A stretch of 61,468 nucleotides of DNA. Origin: Panacagrimonas sp052386745 (GTDB taxonomy: Bacteria; Pseudomonadota; Gammaproteobacteria; Nevskiales; Nevskiaceae). Shown piece after piece: positions 27,338 to 36,006 of this stretch. Below the pieces are notes generated by a model that was given only the letters and a program-made list of their open reading frames with translations, was not told where the DNA came from and ran no database searches. Numbering within the stretch: the first letter of the stretch is position 1; every line of letters starts with the position of its first letter. Both the position numbers and the translations under genes were made by a program. The stretch is taken from contig JBQTJW010000010.1 in assembly GCA_052386745.1 (NCBI GenBank), positions 1 through 61,468 of the forward strand, given 5' to 3'.

Positions 27338-28522
27338 TTACTTGGGCGGTACCTCGCGCGTCGTCCGTACCCACTCGCTGGCCCTGGACGGCGTGCCTCG
27401 GAGGCTCAGCTTCCAGAGCAGGTACCCGGGCACATGGGCCAGGACACCGAAGCCGCGCCAGCCCAGGCCGCTCATCACGATTCCGCGCAGGACGTAACAG
27501 ACGAGAAACACGGTGGGAACCATCAGGAAAACCGCCGTGGGTCGTGACAGCCAGCCCGCGAGCATGCCGAAGGCGCCGACAAGGCCAAACGCGACCGAAG
27601 GGACCACGACCTTGGCCAGGGGGGGCACCAGCAGGTCCACCGCGAGATCCAGCAGCAAGGGGTCAGCCTTGCGTACCGCGTCGCGCAGCAAGGGCAGCGC
27701 ATGCTGCCTGGCGACCGCGCCTCGACCGGATTCCCAGCGCTGCCGCTGGACCCGGGCTGCCCCCTCGTTCGAGACCATTTCGGAGTAGACCCGAGCGTGA
27801 TCGGCGTAGGCCGCACGGATTCCTGCGCGGCCCAGGTGTATCGAGTACTCCAGGTCCTCGACCACCGAGTAGGCGTTGTACGGGACTTTGCGGATGGTCG
27901 AGGTGGCGAAACACATGCCGTTGCCGACCAGCCCCGTGCCACCCAGGCGTTCCCGGCCGCGACGGCGCAGGCCCTGGACCAGCGTGAACGCAATGGCATT
28001 GAGTCCGGCCCGCCAGCTCTCGTGCGGATTGCTGACGGCGTAAAACCCTTGCACGGCGCCGGCGCCGCGTTCCAGCAGAGGCGAAAACGCCTTGAGGAGA
28101 TTGGCGCTCGCGAAGGTGTCCGCATCGATCACCACCACTGCATCGGCCCAGGCTTCCCCGATGACGTGCTGGAAAGCGTGATGCAGGGCATAGCCCTTGC
28201 CGCGCCGGGTCGGATCGTTGCGGACCAGCACCTCGGCGCCCGCGGAGGCCGCCACCGCGGCGGTATCGTCCGTACAGTTGTCCGCCACCACGATCACCCT
28301 GCGCAGGTCCTGCGGCCAATCGACGGCCAGCAGGTTGTGGATGGTGCGGACGATGCCCGGCGACTCGTTGTGCGCCGGAACTACAAACGCAAACCGCAGG
28401 CGGGGCTCAGGCTCGATCCGCTCCGGCAGCCGGCTGCTGAGCAGCGTCAGCACGAACAGGTACGTTGCCGCCAGGAAAAACGGCAAGGACAGCACACAAA
28501 GGGCGATCTCGATGACCATCAT
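27338..28522 (-). CDS. Membrane-bound GT2 glycosyltransferase
   Basis: This 394-residue protein is a family 2 glycosyltransferase. An N-terminal membrane helix is followed by the GT-A domain: FVVPAHNES near 45, DADTFAS near 132, EDLEY near 217 and QRQRWESGR near 250, the last being the QxxRW motif of processive enzymes. At least three hydrophobic segments follow. The ATG-ATG pair at 28522/28519 gives a membrane helix at the N terminus; the frame extends upstream but without homology. It may make the glycan handled by the neighbouring flippase. Donor and acceptor are unknown. Confidence 0.85.
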   Translation of the reverse strand: MMVIEIALCVLSLPFFLAATYLFVLTLLSSRLPERIEPEPRLRFAFVVPAHNESPGIVRTIHNLLAVDWPQDLRRVIVVADNCTDDTAAVAASAGAEVLVRNDPTRRGKGYALHHAFQHVIGEAWADAVVVIDADTFASANLLKAFSPLLERGAGAVQGFYAVSNPHESWRAGLNAIAFTLVQGLRRRGRERLGGTGLVGNGMCFATSTIRKVPYNAYSVVEDLEYSIHLGRAGIRAAYADHARVYSEMVSNEGAARVQRQRWESGRGAVARQHALPLLRDAVRKADPLLLDLAVDLLVPPLAKVVVPSVAFGLVGAFGMLAGWLSRPTAVFLMVPTVFLVCYVLRGIVMSGLGWRGFGVLAHVPGYLLWKLSLRGTPSRASEWVRTTREVPPK

Positions 28523-28574
28523 GACAGGGGGTTGCGCGGAGACGGGCGTGAGCCTGCAAGAATCAGGCAGCGCT

Positions 28575-30737
28575 CTATGCGGCCTCCGGTTCCGCCCGGC
28601 GGGCCCTGAGGTAGGCGTCCAGCGACCGCCGGGCGGCGGGGCCCAGATCGATGGGCTCGGCGCGACCGGCGACGATGTCGTCGAGGAACGTCTGCGTGCG
28701 CATCTGCAGCTTGTTCTGGCCGTTGAACTCGGCAAAGGTCACGGTGCCGTCCGCCGGATTGTGGGCCATCACCTTGAGCCAGCGGCTGGCGCCGCGATCG
28801 TGGTCGTAGACGCGGAACCAGCTGCTCAGCACCATCAGAAGGTCCAGCAGCGCCAGCGAATCCGGCGGTTCTTCGCGGGCCTCCCCCAGCTCCTGGTACG
28901 CGCCGGGCTCGAACTCGATATCCACCGGGGTGCCGGAAAGTTCGACGAGCGCGGCCGTATCCGCGTCCGCACTGACATCGCTGCCGGGGGTGGCCGGATC
29001 ATGCGGTGACCGGATTGCTGGGTCTCCACGGCGACTCGAACCTCGCAGCAGGCTGGTCTTATCGACTTCGACCAAGGCCTCGCGCCAGCTCCGCAGCAGC
29101 AGCCCAACGCGCTCGTTCTGCATGCCGATATCGGCCAGGCGCTGGTTCACATCCCGGGCCAGGCGGTCGCAATTATCGTCGGTGCGTGACGCCGGCCGGC
29201 GAGGATCGACGGTATCCAGAATCCGCCGGAGTACCTCGATGCCGTCGCGCCAGCTCTCGCTATCGGCACCCTGCTTGAGCAGGCGCAACGCCATCATCGG
29301 CGCCCAGCCGGAGTTCAGGAGGGGCCAGACGGCGTCCGGGAGACTCCTGCCCAGCGTCTGGAGTTGCAATTCCTCCGCGACGACCCGCCGGGTTTTCTCC
29401 ACGATGGCCTGTCGGCGCTGTCGCGCTTCCTCCTTCTGCTGCGCAAAGAAGGATTCGAGCGTCGGCTCGTCGACCGGGCCTGGCAGGTCGATCTGCGAGC
29501 GCACCTGCTCGGCCGCCACATCGAACTGGCTCTGGATTTCCGCCACCAGCTGTTCGATGCGGCGCAACGACTCCATTCCCGAGGCACGCGCGCCTGCGGC
29601 CAGAGTGGTGAGCTCGTGCATCAGGCTGCGGACCGGGTGCGTCCGGTCTGCAAAGAAGCTCGAATCGGCCAGCGCGTTCTTGATGACCGCAAAGCGCAGC
29701 TGGTCGAATCTCGGCTTCAGGGTGGCCGGCAGCGTGGGGTCTTCCAGCAGTTCATTGAACATCTTGCCGACGACGCCCGCGCGCTGGACGTAGGCGTAGG
29801 CCCGCGGTGCGTCCCAGCCGCTCACCACGTGGCCCGACGCGGCCCGCGCGAGATCGGTGCTCAGGTGCGCGTCGCCGTAGTAGGCGCCAGGCAGGGTGCC
29901 GATGGGGATGATGTTGAGCCCGGCAGCGCTGAGCTGGCGCAGGGCATTGAGGGTGGTGGCATCCATCATCGGGGGCACCGCAAATCCGTACTGCCCGGAG
30001 TTGCCCGCCAGTGCATTGCCCTCCTCGCCCGCGGCCGTGGCGGACGCGGCCTTGGGGCTGCCGATGCCCGCCGCCTTGACGCCGTTCTGGTCGAGGAAAC
30101 GCAGGGCCAGGGCGTAGAGCTCGCCCAGGTCGCTGATGACCAGGCGATCGAACAATTTGAAGATGACCAGTTCGACGTCGAACTCCACGTCCAGTGCCTC
30201 GGCGCTGCGCCGGAAGGCTTCGGAGATGGTCGCCGGCGAAAGTGCGCGGGGTTCGAGCGGTGCGTTCTTCTCCTTGATCAGCCAGTCGAACCGCCGTCCC
30301 AGCTCGAATAGGAGCGTCTTGTAGAGGTTCTCCGCCTTGGTCGCCATGCTGGTGATCGCGATGGATTCTTCCAGCGACCGCGACTCCTGCATGGTCAGGT
30401 TTTCGTAGGCGATATCGCGCTGGGCCTCGTCGCCCGACCGCGGTCGTGGCGAGAACCCAGCCGCAATTTCGTCCCTGAAGATCCGGCCAATCTTCGGCCG
30501 GCCCAGGCGGACCACGCGCATGGTGTCGAAAAAGACCCGCTGGTCCTTATTGTTCGTGGCGCGGCGGGCCATTTCGAACAGCATGTCGTCGGCGCCGTCG
30601 AACATGCGATCGAGGCCGCGGCCAAGGACGTCGCTCGTGAGGTTGCGAAGTTCATCCACCAGCTTCGCGCTGCCTTCGTCTGGACCGCGCGCTGGGGCGG
30701 AACCGGGCTGCGTGTTCGATGCTGCCTTGTCGTTCAA
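28575..30737 (-). CDS. DUF1631 domain protein
   Basis: This 720-residue cytoplasmic protein matches the DUF1631 family, common in beta- and gammaproteobacteria and sometimes mislabelled thymidine phosphorylase. Its N terminus (MLFEMARRATNNKDQRVFFD near 50) and the C-terminal part (WFRVYDHDRGASRWLKVMAH, then VTFAEFNGQNKL) are the recognisable blocks; the latter looks like a small beta-barrel, possibly PilZ-like, but I cannot verify that. No membrane segment is seen. It lies between ppx and the GT2 gene on the same strand, and no function is established. Confidence 0.8.
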   Translation of the reverse strand: MNDKAASNTQPGSAPARGPDEGSAKLVDELRNLTSDVLGRGLDRMFDGADDMLFEMARRATNNKDQRVFFDTMRVVRLGRPKIGRIFRDEIAAGFSPRPRSGDEAQRDIAYENLTMQESRSLEESIAITSMATKAENLYKTLLFELGRRFDWLIKEKNAPLEPRALSPATISEAFRRSAEALDVEFDVELVIFKLFDRLVISDLGELYALALRFLDQNGVKAAGIGSPKAASATAAGEEGNALAGNSGQYGFAVPPMMDATTLNALRQLSAAGLNIIPIGTLPGAYYGDAHLSTDLARAASGHVVSGWDAPRAYAYVQRAGVVGKMFNELLEDPTLPATLKPRFDQLRFAVIKNALADSSFFADRTHPVRSLMHELTTLAAGARASGMESLRRIEQLVAEIQSQFDVAAEQVRSQIDLPGPVDEPTLESFFAQQKEEARQRRQAIVEKTRRVVAEELQLQTLGRSLPDAVWPLLNSGWAPMMALRLLKQGADSESWRDGIEVLRRILDTVDPRRPASRTDDNCDRLARDVNQRLADIGMQNERVGLLLRSWREALVEVDKTSLLRGSSRRGDPAIRSPHDPATPGSDVSADADTAALVELSGTPVDIEFEPGAYQELGEAREEPPDSLALLDLLMVLSSWFRVYDHDRGASRWLKVMAHNPADGTVTFAEFNGQNKLQMRTQTFLDDIVAGRAEPIDLGPAARRSLDAYLRARRAEPEAA

Positions 30738-30901
30738 AAAAGGCTCCTGGGCGCGGACCGCGATTGGCGCCCGGCCTGCAGGCGGAGGTGGCGCCAGACT
30801 TCAGTACTCCAAGATTCTCCGGACCTGCGCGTCACATGAAAAGCCTTTGACCACAGCCCGGCCGCAGAGTCTGCCCGTTTTCCGGGAACGACGCAGTCCG
30901 C

Positions 30902-32422
30902 TCAGCCAAACTGGAGCCGCATCTGGATGGATTCCAGGTATTCCGCTTCCTGCTCCAGATCGGCCCGGGTCAGCGGATGCGCCGCGAGCCACTTGCCGGA
31001 AAAGCGCAGGTCCAGCGCGCGACGGTTCACGGTGAGCCGCACGGGAGGCTTCAGGCCGGGCGTCCGGGAACGGTGCAGCAGGCACGCCAGGCGAAACAGG
31101 ACCGCGAGGCGCTGGATGGTTTCGACATGGGCGCCCGGCAGGTCATCGCAGGCGCTCGTGCTCAGGCGGCTGCGGTGCAGGCGAACGAGCGCCGCGAGCA
31201 GGCGCTGATCGGTCTGGGAGAACCCCTGGAGGTCTGCATGACGCAGGATGTACTCACCGTGCTTGTGGTACTGGGCGTGCGCAATGACGAGCCCGATCTC
31301 GTGCAACTGCGCTGCCCAGCCCAGCAAGGCCGTTGCCAGTTTCGCCTCCAGTGGCCACCCCGGCAGCGCCTGCTTGAGGAGCTTGAGCGCGGTGGTCGCG
31401 ATCGCGTTGGCGTGCGCGACGTCCACGTCGTAGCGCGTCGCCATCGCCTGAACCGACTGGTTGCGAACGTCGCGATCCGTCAGGCGGCCGAGCAGGTCGT
31501 AGATCAGGCCCTCCCGCAGGGCCCGGTCGGAGGTCGCCATGGTGTCGATGCCCAGGGAGTCGAATACCCCCGCCAGCACCGCCAGCCCGCCGGCGAATAC
31601 CGGCCTGCGGTCTTCGCGCAGGGCAGGGAAGTCGATGCGGTCCACGTGCCCGCGCTCGATCACCAGCGACACCACCTTTTCGAGTCCGCTGCGGGTGATG
31701 TCCTGGTCTGCCCATCCCTGCTCACGCATCACGCGCCAGACGCCACGAACGGTGCCGCTGGCGCCGATGGCCGCCTCCCAGCCCGTCTTTCGGTACCGGT
31801 GTTCCAGGAACTCCAGTTCGACGCGCGCAGCGAGCCGCGCCTCGCGGAAACGAGCACGGGTGATGATGCCGTCCTCGAAAAAACGCGCCTGGTGCACCAC
31901 GCAGCCCAGGCCCACCGACTCCAGCAGGCGCGGTTCCGCGCCACGGCCGATGATGAGCTCGGTGCTGCCGCCGCCGACGTCCACGACGAGGCGGCGCGCC
32001 CGCCCCTTGGGCATGCCGTGCGTCACCCCGCCGTAGACGAGCCGCGCTTCCTCGACGCCGGAAATGATCTCGATGGGATGTCCCAGCGCCAGTTCCGCGG
32101 CTGCGTGAAACTCGGCACCCCGGTTCAGGCGCCGCAGGGTGTTGGTTCCGACGGCCCGGACCCGGCCGTGCGGCAGGCTGCGCAAGCGTTGGCCGAAGCG
32201 TTGCAGGCACGCCAGCGCGCGCTGCTGGGCATCGGGACGCAGACGGTGATCGGGGTCGAGCCCGCCGGCCAGGCGCACCGGTTCGCGCAGCCGATCAATG
32301 ACCAGCAAGTCTGACCCCTGAGCGCGCGCAACCAGCATGTGGAAGCTGTTCGATCCCAGATCGATGGCAGCGACATCCACGGAAAGATCAGTCGCCGGAG
32401 CAGGGGAACGCGGGGTCGGCAT
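30902..32422 (-). CDS. ppx: Ppx/GppA exopolyphosphatase
   Basis: This 506-residue enzyme hydrolyses polyphosphate, or the 5'-phosphate of pppGpp, and so touches the stringent response. The actin-like ATPase fold is marked by AIDLGSNSFHMLV near residue 18 and VDVGGGSTELI near 144. The C-terminal half (from about 310) is the HD-like helical domain. The ATG at 32422 is preferred because the family begins shortly before VAAIDLGSN. It is divergent from the cytochrome genes. Ppx and GppA cannot be told apart with certainty from sequence alone. Confidence 0.92.
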   Translation of the reverse strand: MPTPRSPAPATDLSVDVAAIDLGSNSFHMLVARAQGSDLLVIDRLREPVRLAGGLDPDHRLRPDAQQRALACLQRFGQRLRSLPHGRVRAVGTNTLRRLNRGAEFHAAAELALGHPIEIISGVEEARLVYGGVTHGMPKGRARRLVVDVGGGSTELIIGRGAEPRLLESVGLGCVVHQARFFEDGIITRARFREARLAARVELEFLEHRYRKTGWEAAIGASGTVRGVWRVMREQGWADQDITRSGLEKVVSLVIERGHVDRIDFPALREDRRPVFAGGLAVLAGVFDSLGIDTMATSDRALREGLIYDLLGRLTDRDVRNQSVQAMATRYDVDVAHANAIATTALKLLKQALPGWPLEAKLATALLGWAAQLHEIGLVIAHAQYHKHGEYILRHADLQGFSQTDQRLLAALVRLHRSRLSTSACDDLPGAHVETIQRLAVLFRLACLLHRSRTPGLKPPVRLTVNRRALDLRFSGKWLAAHPLTRADLEQEAEYLESIQMRLQFG

Positions 32423-32610
32423 GGGTGCGGCGAACGGGAGGACGCAAGGGCAAACGACCAGAACAAGCCGGTACCTGCCCACTATACCCAAGCCTTGTAT
32501 CGGGCCGCGCGCACGATGCGTTGACCCCGGCGCCTCATTCCCTGAACATAGCGCGCCGCCGCGGGCCTCTAGATCCGTCCGGCCAAGCAAGCACCGGGAG
32601 CCAGCCAAAC

Positions 32611-32943
32611 ATGAAACCAGCACGTCTGGGCGCGATCGTCGCCCTTGCGGCCGCATCCGCCTTCACCACCCACTCTGCGTGGGCGGAAGGAGGCACCGAA
32701 GTCGGGATGGAAAAAGCCAATACCTGCATGGGATGCCATGGCATTCCCGGCTACAACAACGCTTATCCGTCGTTCCGGGTTCCCAAGCTTGGCGGGCAGT
32801 CGTCCAAGTACATCGAAGCGGCCCTCAAGGCCTATCGCAGCGGTGAACGTCCGCACGCCACCATGCATGCGCAGGCGGCGGACATGAGCGACCAGGATAT
32901 CGCGGACGTCGCGTCCTACCTCGCAACCGCTCCGCACAAGTGA
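32611..32943 (+). CDS. Periplasmic class I c-type cytochrome
   Basis: This 110-residue protein has a clear signal peptide (cleaved after about THSAWA, residue 25) and a single heme-binding CMGCH motif near residue 43. The distal methionine ligand is probably in ATMHAQAADMS near 90. Its size and sequence fit half of a cytochrome c4 or a small c553-like protein. A second cytochrome gene follows 20 bases downstream, so the two subunits may act together as an electron carrier to a terminal oxidase. The precise partner is unknown. Confidence 0.88.
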   Translation: MKPARLGAIVALAAASAFTTHSAWAEGGTEVGMEKANTCMGCHGIPGYNNAYPSFRVPKLGGQSSKYIEAALKAYRSGERPHATMHAQAADMSDQDIADVASYLATAPHK

Positions 32944-32963
32944 TGAACACGGGATTAGGAATC

Positions 32964-33308
32964 ATGAAAATTCAGCACTTCATCGCGGTTGCAACGCTCA
33001 CTTTTGCGAGCCTCTCCGCCGTCGCTGCCGATGCACCAGCTCCCGCAAAGGCCGCGGCCTGCGCAGCGTGTCACGGCGCGGGCGGAGGCAAGCCGATCAT
33101 GCCGGAATATCCCATTCTCGCGGGCCAGTACTCGACCTACCTCGCGCATGCCCTGCACGAGTACAAGGCGGGGACACGCAAGAATCCGGTGATGGGCGCG
33201 CAGGCTGCGGGACTGTCGGACCCCGAGATCGAGGAACTGGCGCTGTACTTCTCGACCCAGGCAAGCCCTCTGTACACTCCCAAAATTCCGGAGCACAAGG
33301 CCAAGTAG
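32964..33308 (+). CDS. Periplasmic class I c-type cytochrome (second)
   Basis: The 114-residue protein starts with a signal peptide (MKIQHFIAVATLTFASLSAV, then AA) and carries CAACH near residue 38. NPVMGAQAAGLSDPEIEELA near 78 supplies the methionine ligand and matches cytochrome c4/c553 families. The ATG at 32964 is chosen for the AGGA seven bases upstream; an ATG at 32943 is also in frame and would add seven residues. It is cotranscribed with the preceding cytochrome and ends at a strong terminator. Confidence 0.88.
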   Translation: MKIQHFIAVATLTFASLSAVAADAPAPAKAAACAACHGAGGGKPIMPEYPILAGQYSTYLAHALHEYKAGTRKNPVMGAQAAGLSDPEIEELALYFSTQASPLYTPKIPEHKAK

Positions 33309-33332
33309 CCTTGTGCCATCGTTGTGAAATCC

Positions 33333-33357
33333 AGGCCGGCTTTGCCGGCCTTTTTTT
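33333..33357 (+). terminator. Rho-independent terminator after the cytochrome pair
   Basis: A perfect GGCCGGC/GCCGGCC stem with a TTT loop (33334-33350) is followed by seven T residues. The remaining 219 bases to 33577 hold no gene I can support. Confidence 0.93.
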
Positions 33358-33576
33358 GGTGCGCGAAATCTGATTCTCCTTGCGTGGTGGGCAGTTGAGT
33401 CGCCGAGATGCTGAACGGAGGCAGACTCTGCGGAGCTATGGCGCGATCCCTGCAATGCAGGGCAGACTCGGGCCGGCCGGAACGCTGGGTCGCATGATCC
33501 AGAAGGCCGTGAGACGACTGGATGCGCCTTGTTCGGTCCGCGTACTTAACCCCTTCAAGTAACAAGGAGAGCAGGG

Positions 33577-34347
33577 ATGAAAGCGGTGATACTGGCCGGT
33601 GGCCTGGGAACACGTTTGTCCGAGGAAACGGGAACGCGGCCCAAACCGATGGTCGAGGTGGGCGGCAGGCCGATCCTGTGGCACATCATGAAGACCTACA
33701 GCGCGCATGGCATCAATGACTTCGTCATTTGCCTAGGCTACAAGGGCTACGTGATCAAGGAGTATTTCTCCAACTATTTTCTGCACATGTCGGACGTGAC
33801 CTTCGACCTGCGCGACAACACGCGCACGGTGCATCGCGGAGGTGCCGAAAAATGGCGCGTCACCCTTGTCGATACGGGTGAAGCGACACAAATTGGCGGT
33901 CGCATCAAGCGCATCCTGCCCTACGTCGAAAACGACGAAGCCTTCTGCCTTACCTACGGCGACGGCGTGGGCGACGTGGACATCACCAAGCTGCTGGAAC
34001 TGCACCGCAGCGAAGGGCGCCTGGCCACCGTCACCGCAACCCAGCCGCCGGGCCGTTTCGGCGCGCTGTGGATGGAAGGCAACCAGGTGAAGGGTTTCCG
34101 CGAGAAGCCGGATGGCGACGGCGGCTGGATCAACGGCGGCTACTTCGTGTGCAGCCCCAAGGTCGGCAGCTATATCGATAACGATCTCACCGTGTGGGAA
34201 CGCGAACCGCTGGAGCGCCTGTCCAAGGAAGGCCAGCTGTCCGTGTACCGCCACGCCGGGTTCTGGCAGCCCATGGACACACTGCACGACAAGAACCGCC
34301 TCGAACAATTGTGGGCCAGCAACAAGGCTCCCTGGAAAGTCTGGTAA
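33577..34347 (+). CDS. rfbF: Glucose-1-phosphate cytidylyltransferase
   Basis: RfbF makes CDP-glucose from glucose-1-phosphate and CTP, the entry to CDP-dideoxysugars. The 256-residue protein begins MKAVILAGGLGTRLSEETGT followed by RPKPMVEVGG, the nucleotidyltransferase signature, and includes SDVTFDLRDN near 70 and YGDGVGDVD near 128 that separate RfbF from RmlA. AAGGAGAGCAGGG precedes the ATG. It opens a five-gene cluster. The usual partner, CDP-glucose 4,6-dehydratase, is not present as such; see findings. Confidence 0.95.
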   Translation: MKAVILAGGLGTRLSEETGTRPKPMVEVGGRPILWHIMKTYSAHGINDFVICLGYKGYVIKEYFSNYFLHMSDVTFDLRDNTRTVHRGGAEKWRVTLVDTGEATQIGGRIKRILPYVENDEAFCLTYGDGVGDVDITKLLELHRSEGRLATVTATQPPGRFGALWMEGNQVKGFREKPDGDGGWINGGYFVCSPKVGSYIDNDLTVWEREPLERLSKEGQLSVYRHAGFWQPMDTLHDKNRLEQLWASNKAPWKVW

Positions 34348-34358
34348 GGAAAAAATTC

Positions 34359-35441
34359 ATGCGCATTCTGATCACTGGAAACATGGGCTATATCGGCCCG
34401 ATCCTTGGCGCCCACCTGCGGCGCGTCTTCCCCGGCGCGTACCTCATCGGCGTGGACAGCGGCTGGTTCGCCCACTGCCTCACCACCAACGGCACGCTGC
34501 CGGAGTTGGCGCTCGATGAGCAACGCTTCGGCGACGTGCGCGCGCTCAAGGCCGAGGATTTCGCCGGTGTGGACGCGGTGGTGCAGCTCGCCGCCGTTTC
34601 CAATGACCCGATGGGCAACCGCTTCGAAGCGGTGACCGACGCCATCAACCACCGCGCCAGCGTGCGCGTGGCCGAGCAGGCGGCCAAGGCCGGCGTGCGC
34701 AACTACGTGTTCGCGTCCAGTTGCAGCATCTACGGCTACGCCGCCGACCCGCGTGCGCGCAACGAGACCGATCCGGTCAACCCGCTCACCGCCTACGCGC
34801 GCTCCAAGATCGCCACCGAGCAGTCGCTGGAAGCGGCCGCGTTCCCCAACATGGTCGTGACCTGCCTGCGTTTTGCCACGGCCTGCGGCATGTCGCCGCG
34901 CCTGCGCCTGGACCTGGTGCTCAACGACTTCGTGGCCGGCGCCATGTCCTCGGGCCAGATCACGGTGCTCAGCGACGGCACGCCGTGGCGCCCGCTGATC
35001 CACGTCAAGGACATGTCGCGCGCCATCGAGTGGGCCATCCAGCGCAAGGCCGAGCCCTCGGGACGCTTCCTCAAGCTCAACGTGGGCAGCGACGCCTGGA
35101 ATTACCAGGTGTCGGACCTCGCCCAGGCCGTGGGCAAGTCCATCGCCGGCACGCGCGTCTCCATCAACACCGATGCGCCGCCCGACAAGCGCTCGTACAA
35201 GGTCGACTTCGGCCTCTACCGCAAGCTCGCGCCGGACCACCAGCCGCTGGAAACGCTGGAGACCGCGGTGGCCGGCCTGCGCGACGGGCTCGGCGCATTG
35301 GGATTCGCAGACAAGGATTTCCGCACCTCGCAGCTCATGCGCCTCAAGGTGCTGGAGCGGCACCTGGACAGCGGCAATCTCAAGGAAGACCTGAGCTGGG
35401 CCGCGAACGCCCCGGCCGGAGGCAAGGCCCGTGCAATTTAA
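34359..35441 (+). CDS. NAD-dependent epimerase/dehydratase (extended SDR)
   Basis: This 360-residue protein is an extended short-chain dehydrogenase that should act on a nucleotide sugar. The NAD motif TGNMGYIG lies at the N terminus, the SSCSIYG block near 125, and the catalytic Y-x-x-x-K (AYARSK) near 147. It resembles UDP-glucose 4-epimerase relatives more than CDP-glucose 4,6-dehydratase, but the exact reaction cannot be read. It begins 11 bases after rfbF and its 3' end overlaps the epimerase-like gene by 11 bases, so the cluster is one operon. Confidence 0.88.
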   Translation: MRILITGNMGYIGPILGAHLRRVFPGAYLIGVDSGWFAHCLTTNGTLPELALDEQRFGDVRALKAEDFAGVDAVVQLAAVSNDPMGNRFEAVTDAINHRASVRVAEQAAKAGVRNYVFASSCSIYGYAADPRARNETDPVNPLTAYARSKIATEQSLEAAAFPNMVVTCLRFATACGMSPRLRLDLVLNDFVAGAMSSGQITVLSDGTPWRPLIHVKDMSRAIEWAIQRKAEPSGRFLKLNVGSDAWNYQVSDLAQAVGKSIAGTRVSINTDAPPDKRSYKVDFGLYRKLAPDHQPLETLETAVAGLRDGLGALGFADKDFRTSQLMRLKVLERHLDSGNLKEDLSWAANAPAGGKARAI

Positions 35442-35997
35442 TTTCGCTCCGCTCAAAGACGCCTGCACCATCGAGCTGGAACGCCGTGGCGACAGCCGCG
35501 GGTTCTTCGCCCGCGCGTTCTGCGAGAAGGAATTCGGCGCGGCCGGCCTGGAGACGCGCTTCGTGCAGATGAACAACTCCCTGAGCGCCACCAAGGGCAC
35601 GCTGCGCGGCATGCACTACCAGCTCGCGCCCTCGGCCGAGGTGAAGGTGGTGCGCTGCATCCGCGGCGCGCTGTACGACGTGATCGCCGACCTTCGCCCC
35701 GATTCGCCCACGTTCGGCAAGACCTTCGGCGCCGAGCTCACCGCCGAGAACCGCACCATGATGTACGTGCCGCGCGGCTTCGCCCACGGCCTGCTCACGC
35801 TGACCGACGACACCGAGGTGATGTACCAGGTGAGCGCCTTCTACGCGCCGGAGCATGAGCGCGGCATGCGCTACAACGACCCCTGGCTCAACATCGAGTG
35901 GCCGATTGCGCCGGTGGAAGTCTCCGACAAGGACCGCAACTGGCCCCTGTTCGACCCGCAGTTTCATGGCGTCGAACGCCTGCGCGGCATCAGCTGA
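35431..35997 (+). CDS. dTDP-4-dehydrorhamnose 3,5-epimerase family protein
   Basis: This 188-residue cupin protein fits the RmlC family, which epimerises carbons 3 and/or 5 of a 4-keto sugar nucleotide. The catalytic histidine lies in LRGMHYQ near residue 61, and VRCIRGALYDVIADLR near 74 is the conserved core strand. As it sits with a CDP-glucose-forming enzyme and no RmlA, RmlB or RmlD, its substrate is more likely a CDP-4-keto sugar than dTDP-4-keto-6-deoxyglucose. It overlaps the upstream gene and is followed after nine bases by an oxidoreductase. Confidence 0.9.
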   Translation: MQFNFAPLKDACTIELERRGDSRGFFARAFCEKEFGAAGLETRFVQMNNSLSATKGTLRGMHYQLAPSAEVKVVRCIRGALYDVIADLRPDSPTFGKTFGAELTAENRTMMYVPRGFAHGLLTLTDDTEVMYQVSAFYAPEHERGMRYNDPWLNIEWPIAPVEVSDKDRNWPLFDPQFHGVERLRGIS

Positions 35998-36006
35998 GGA
36001 TTACGC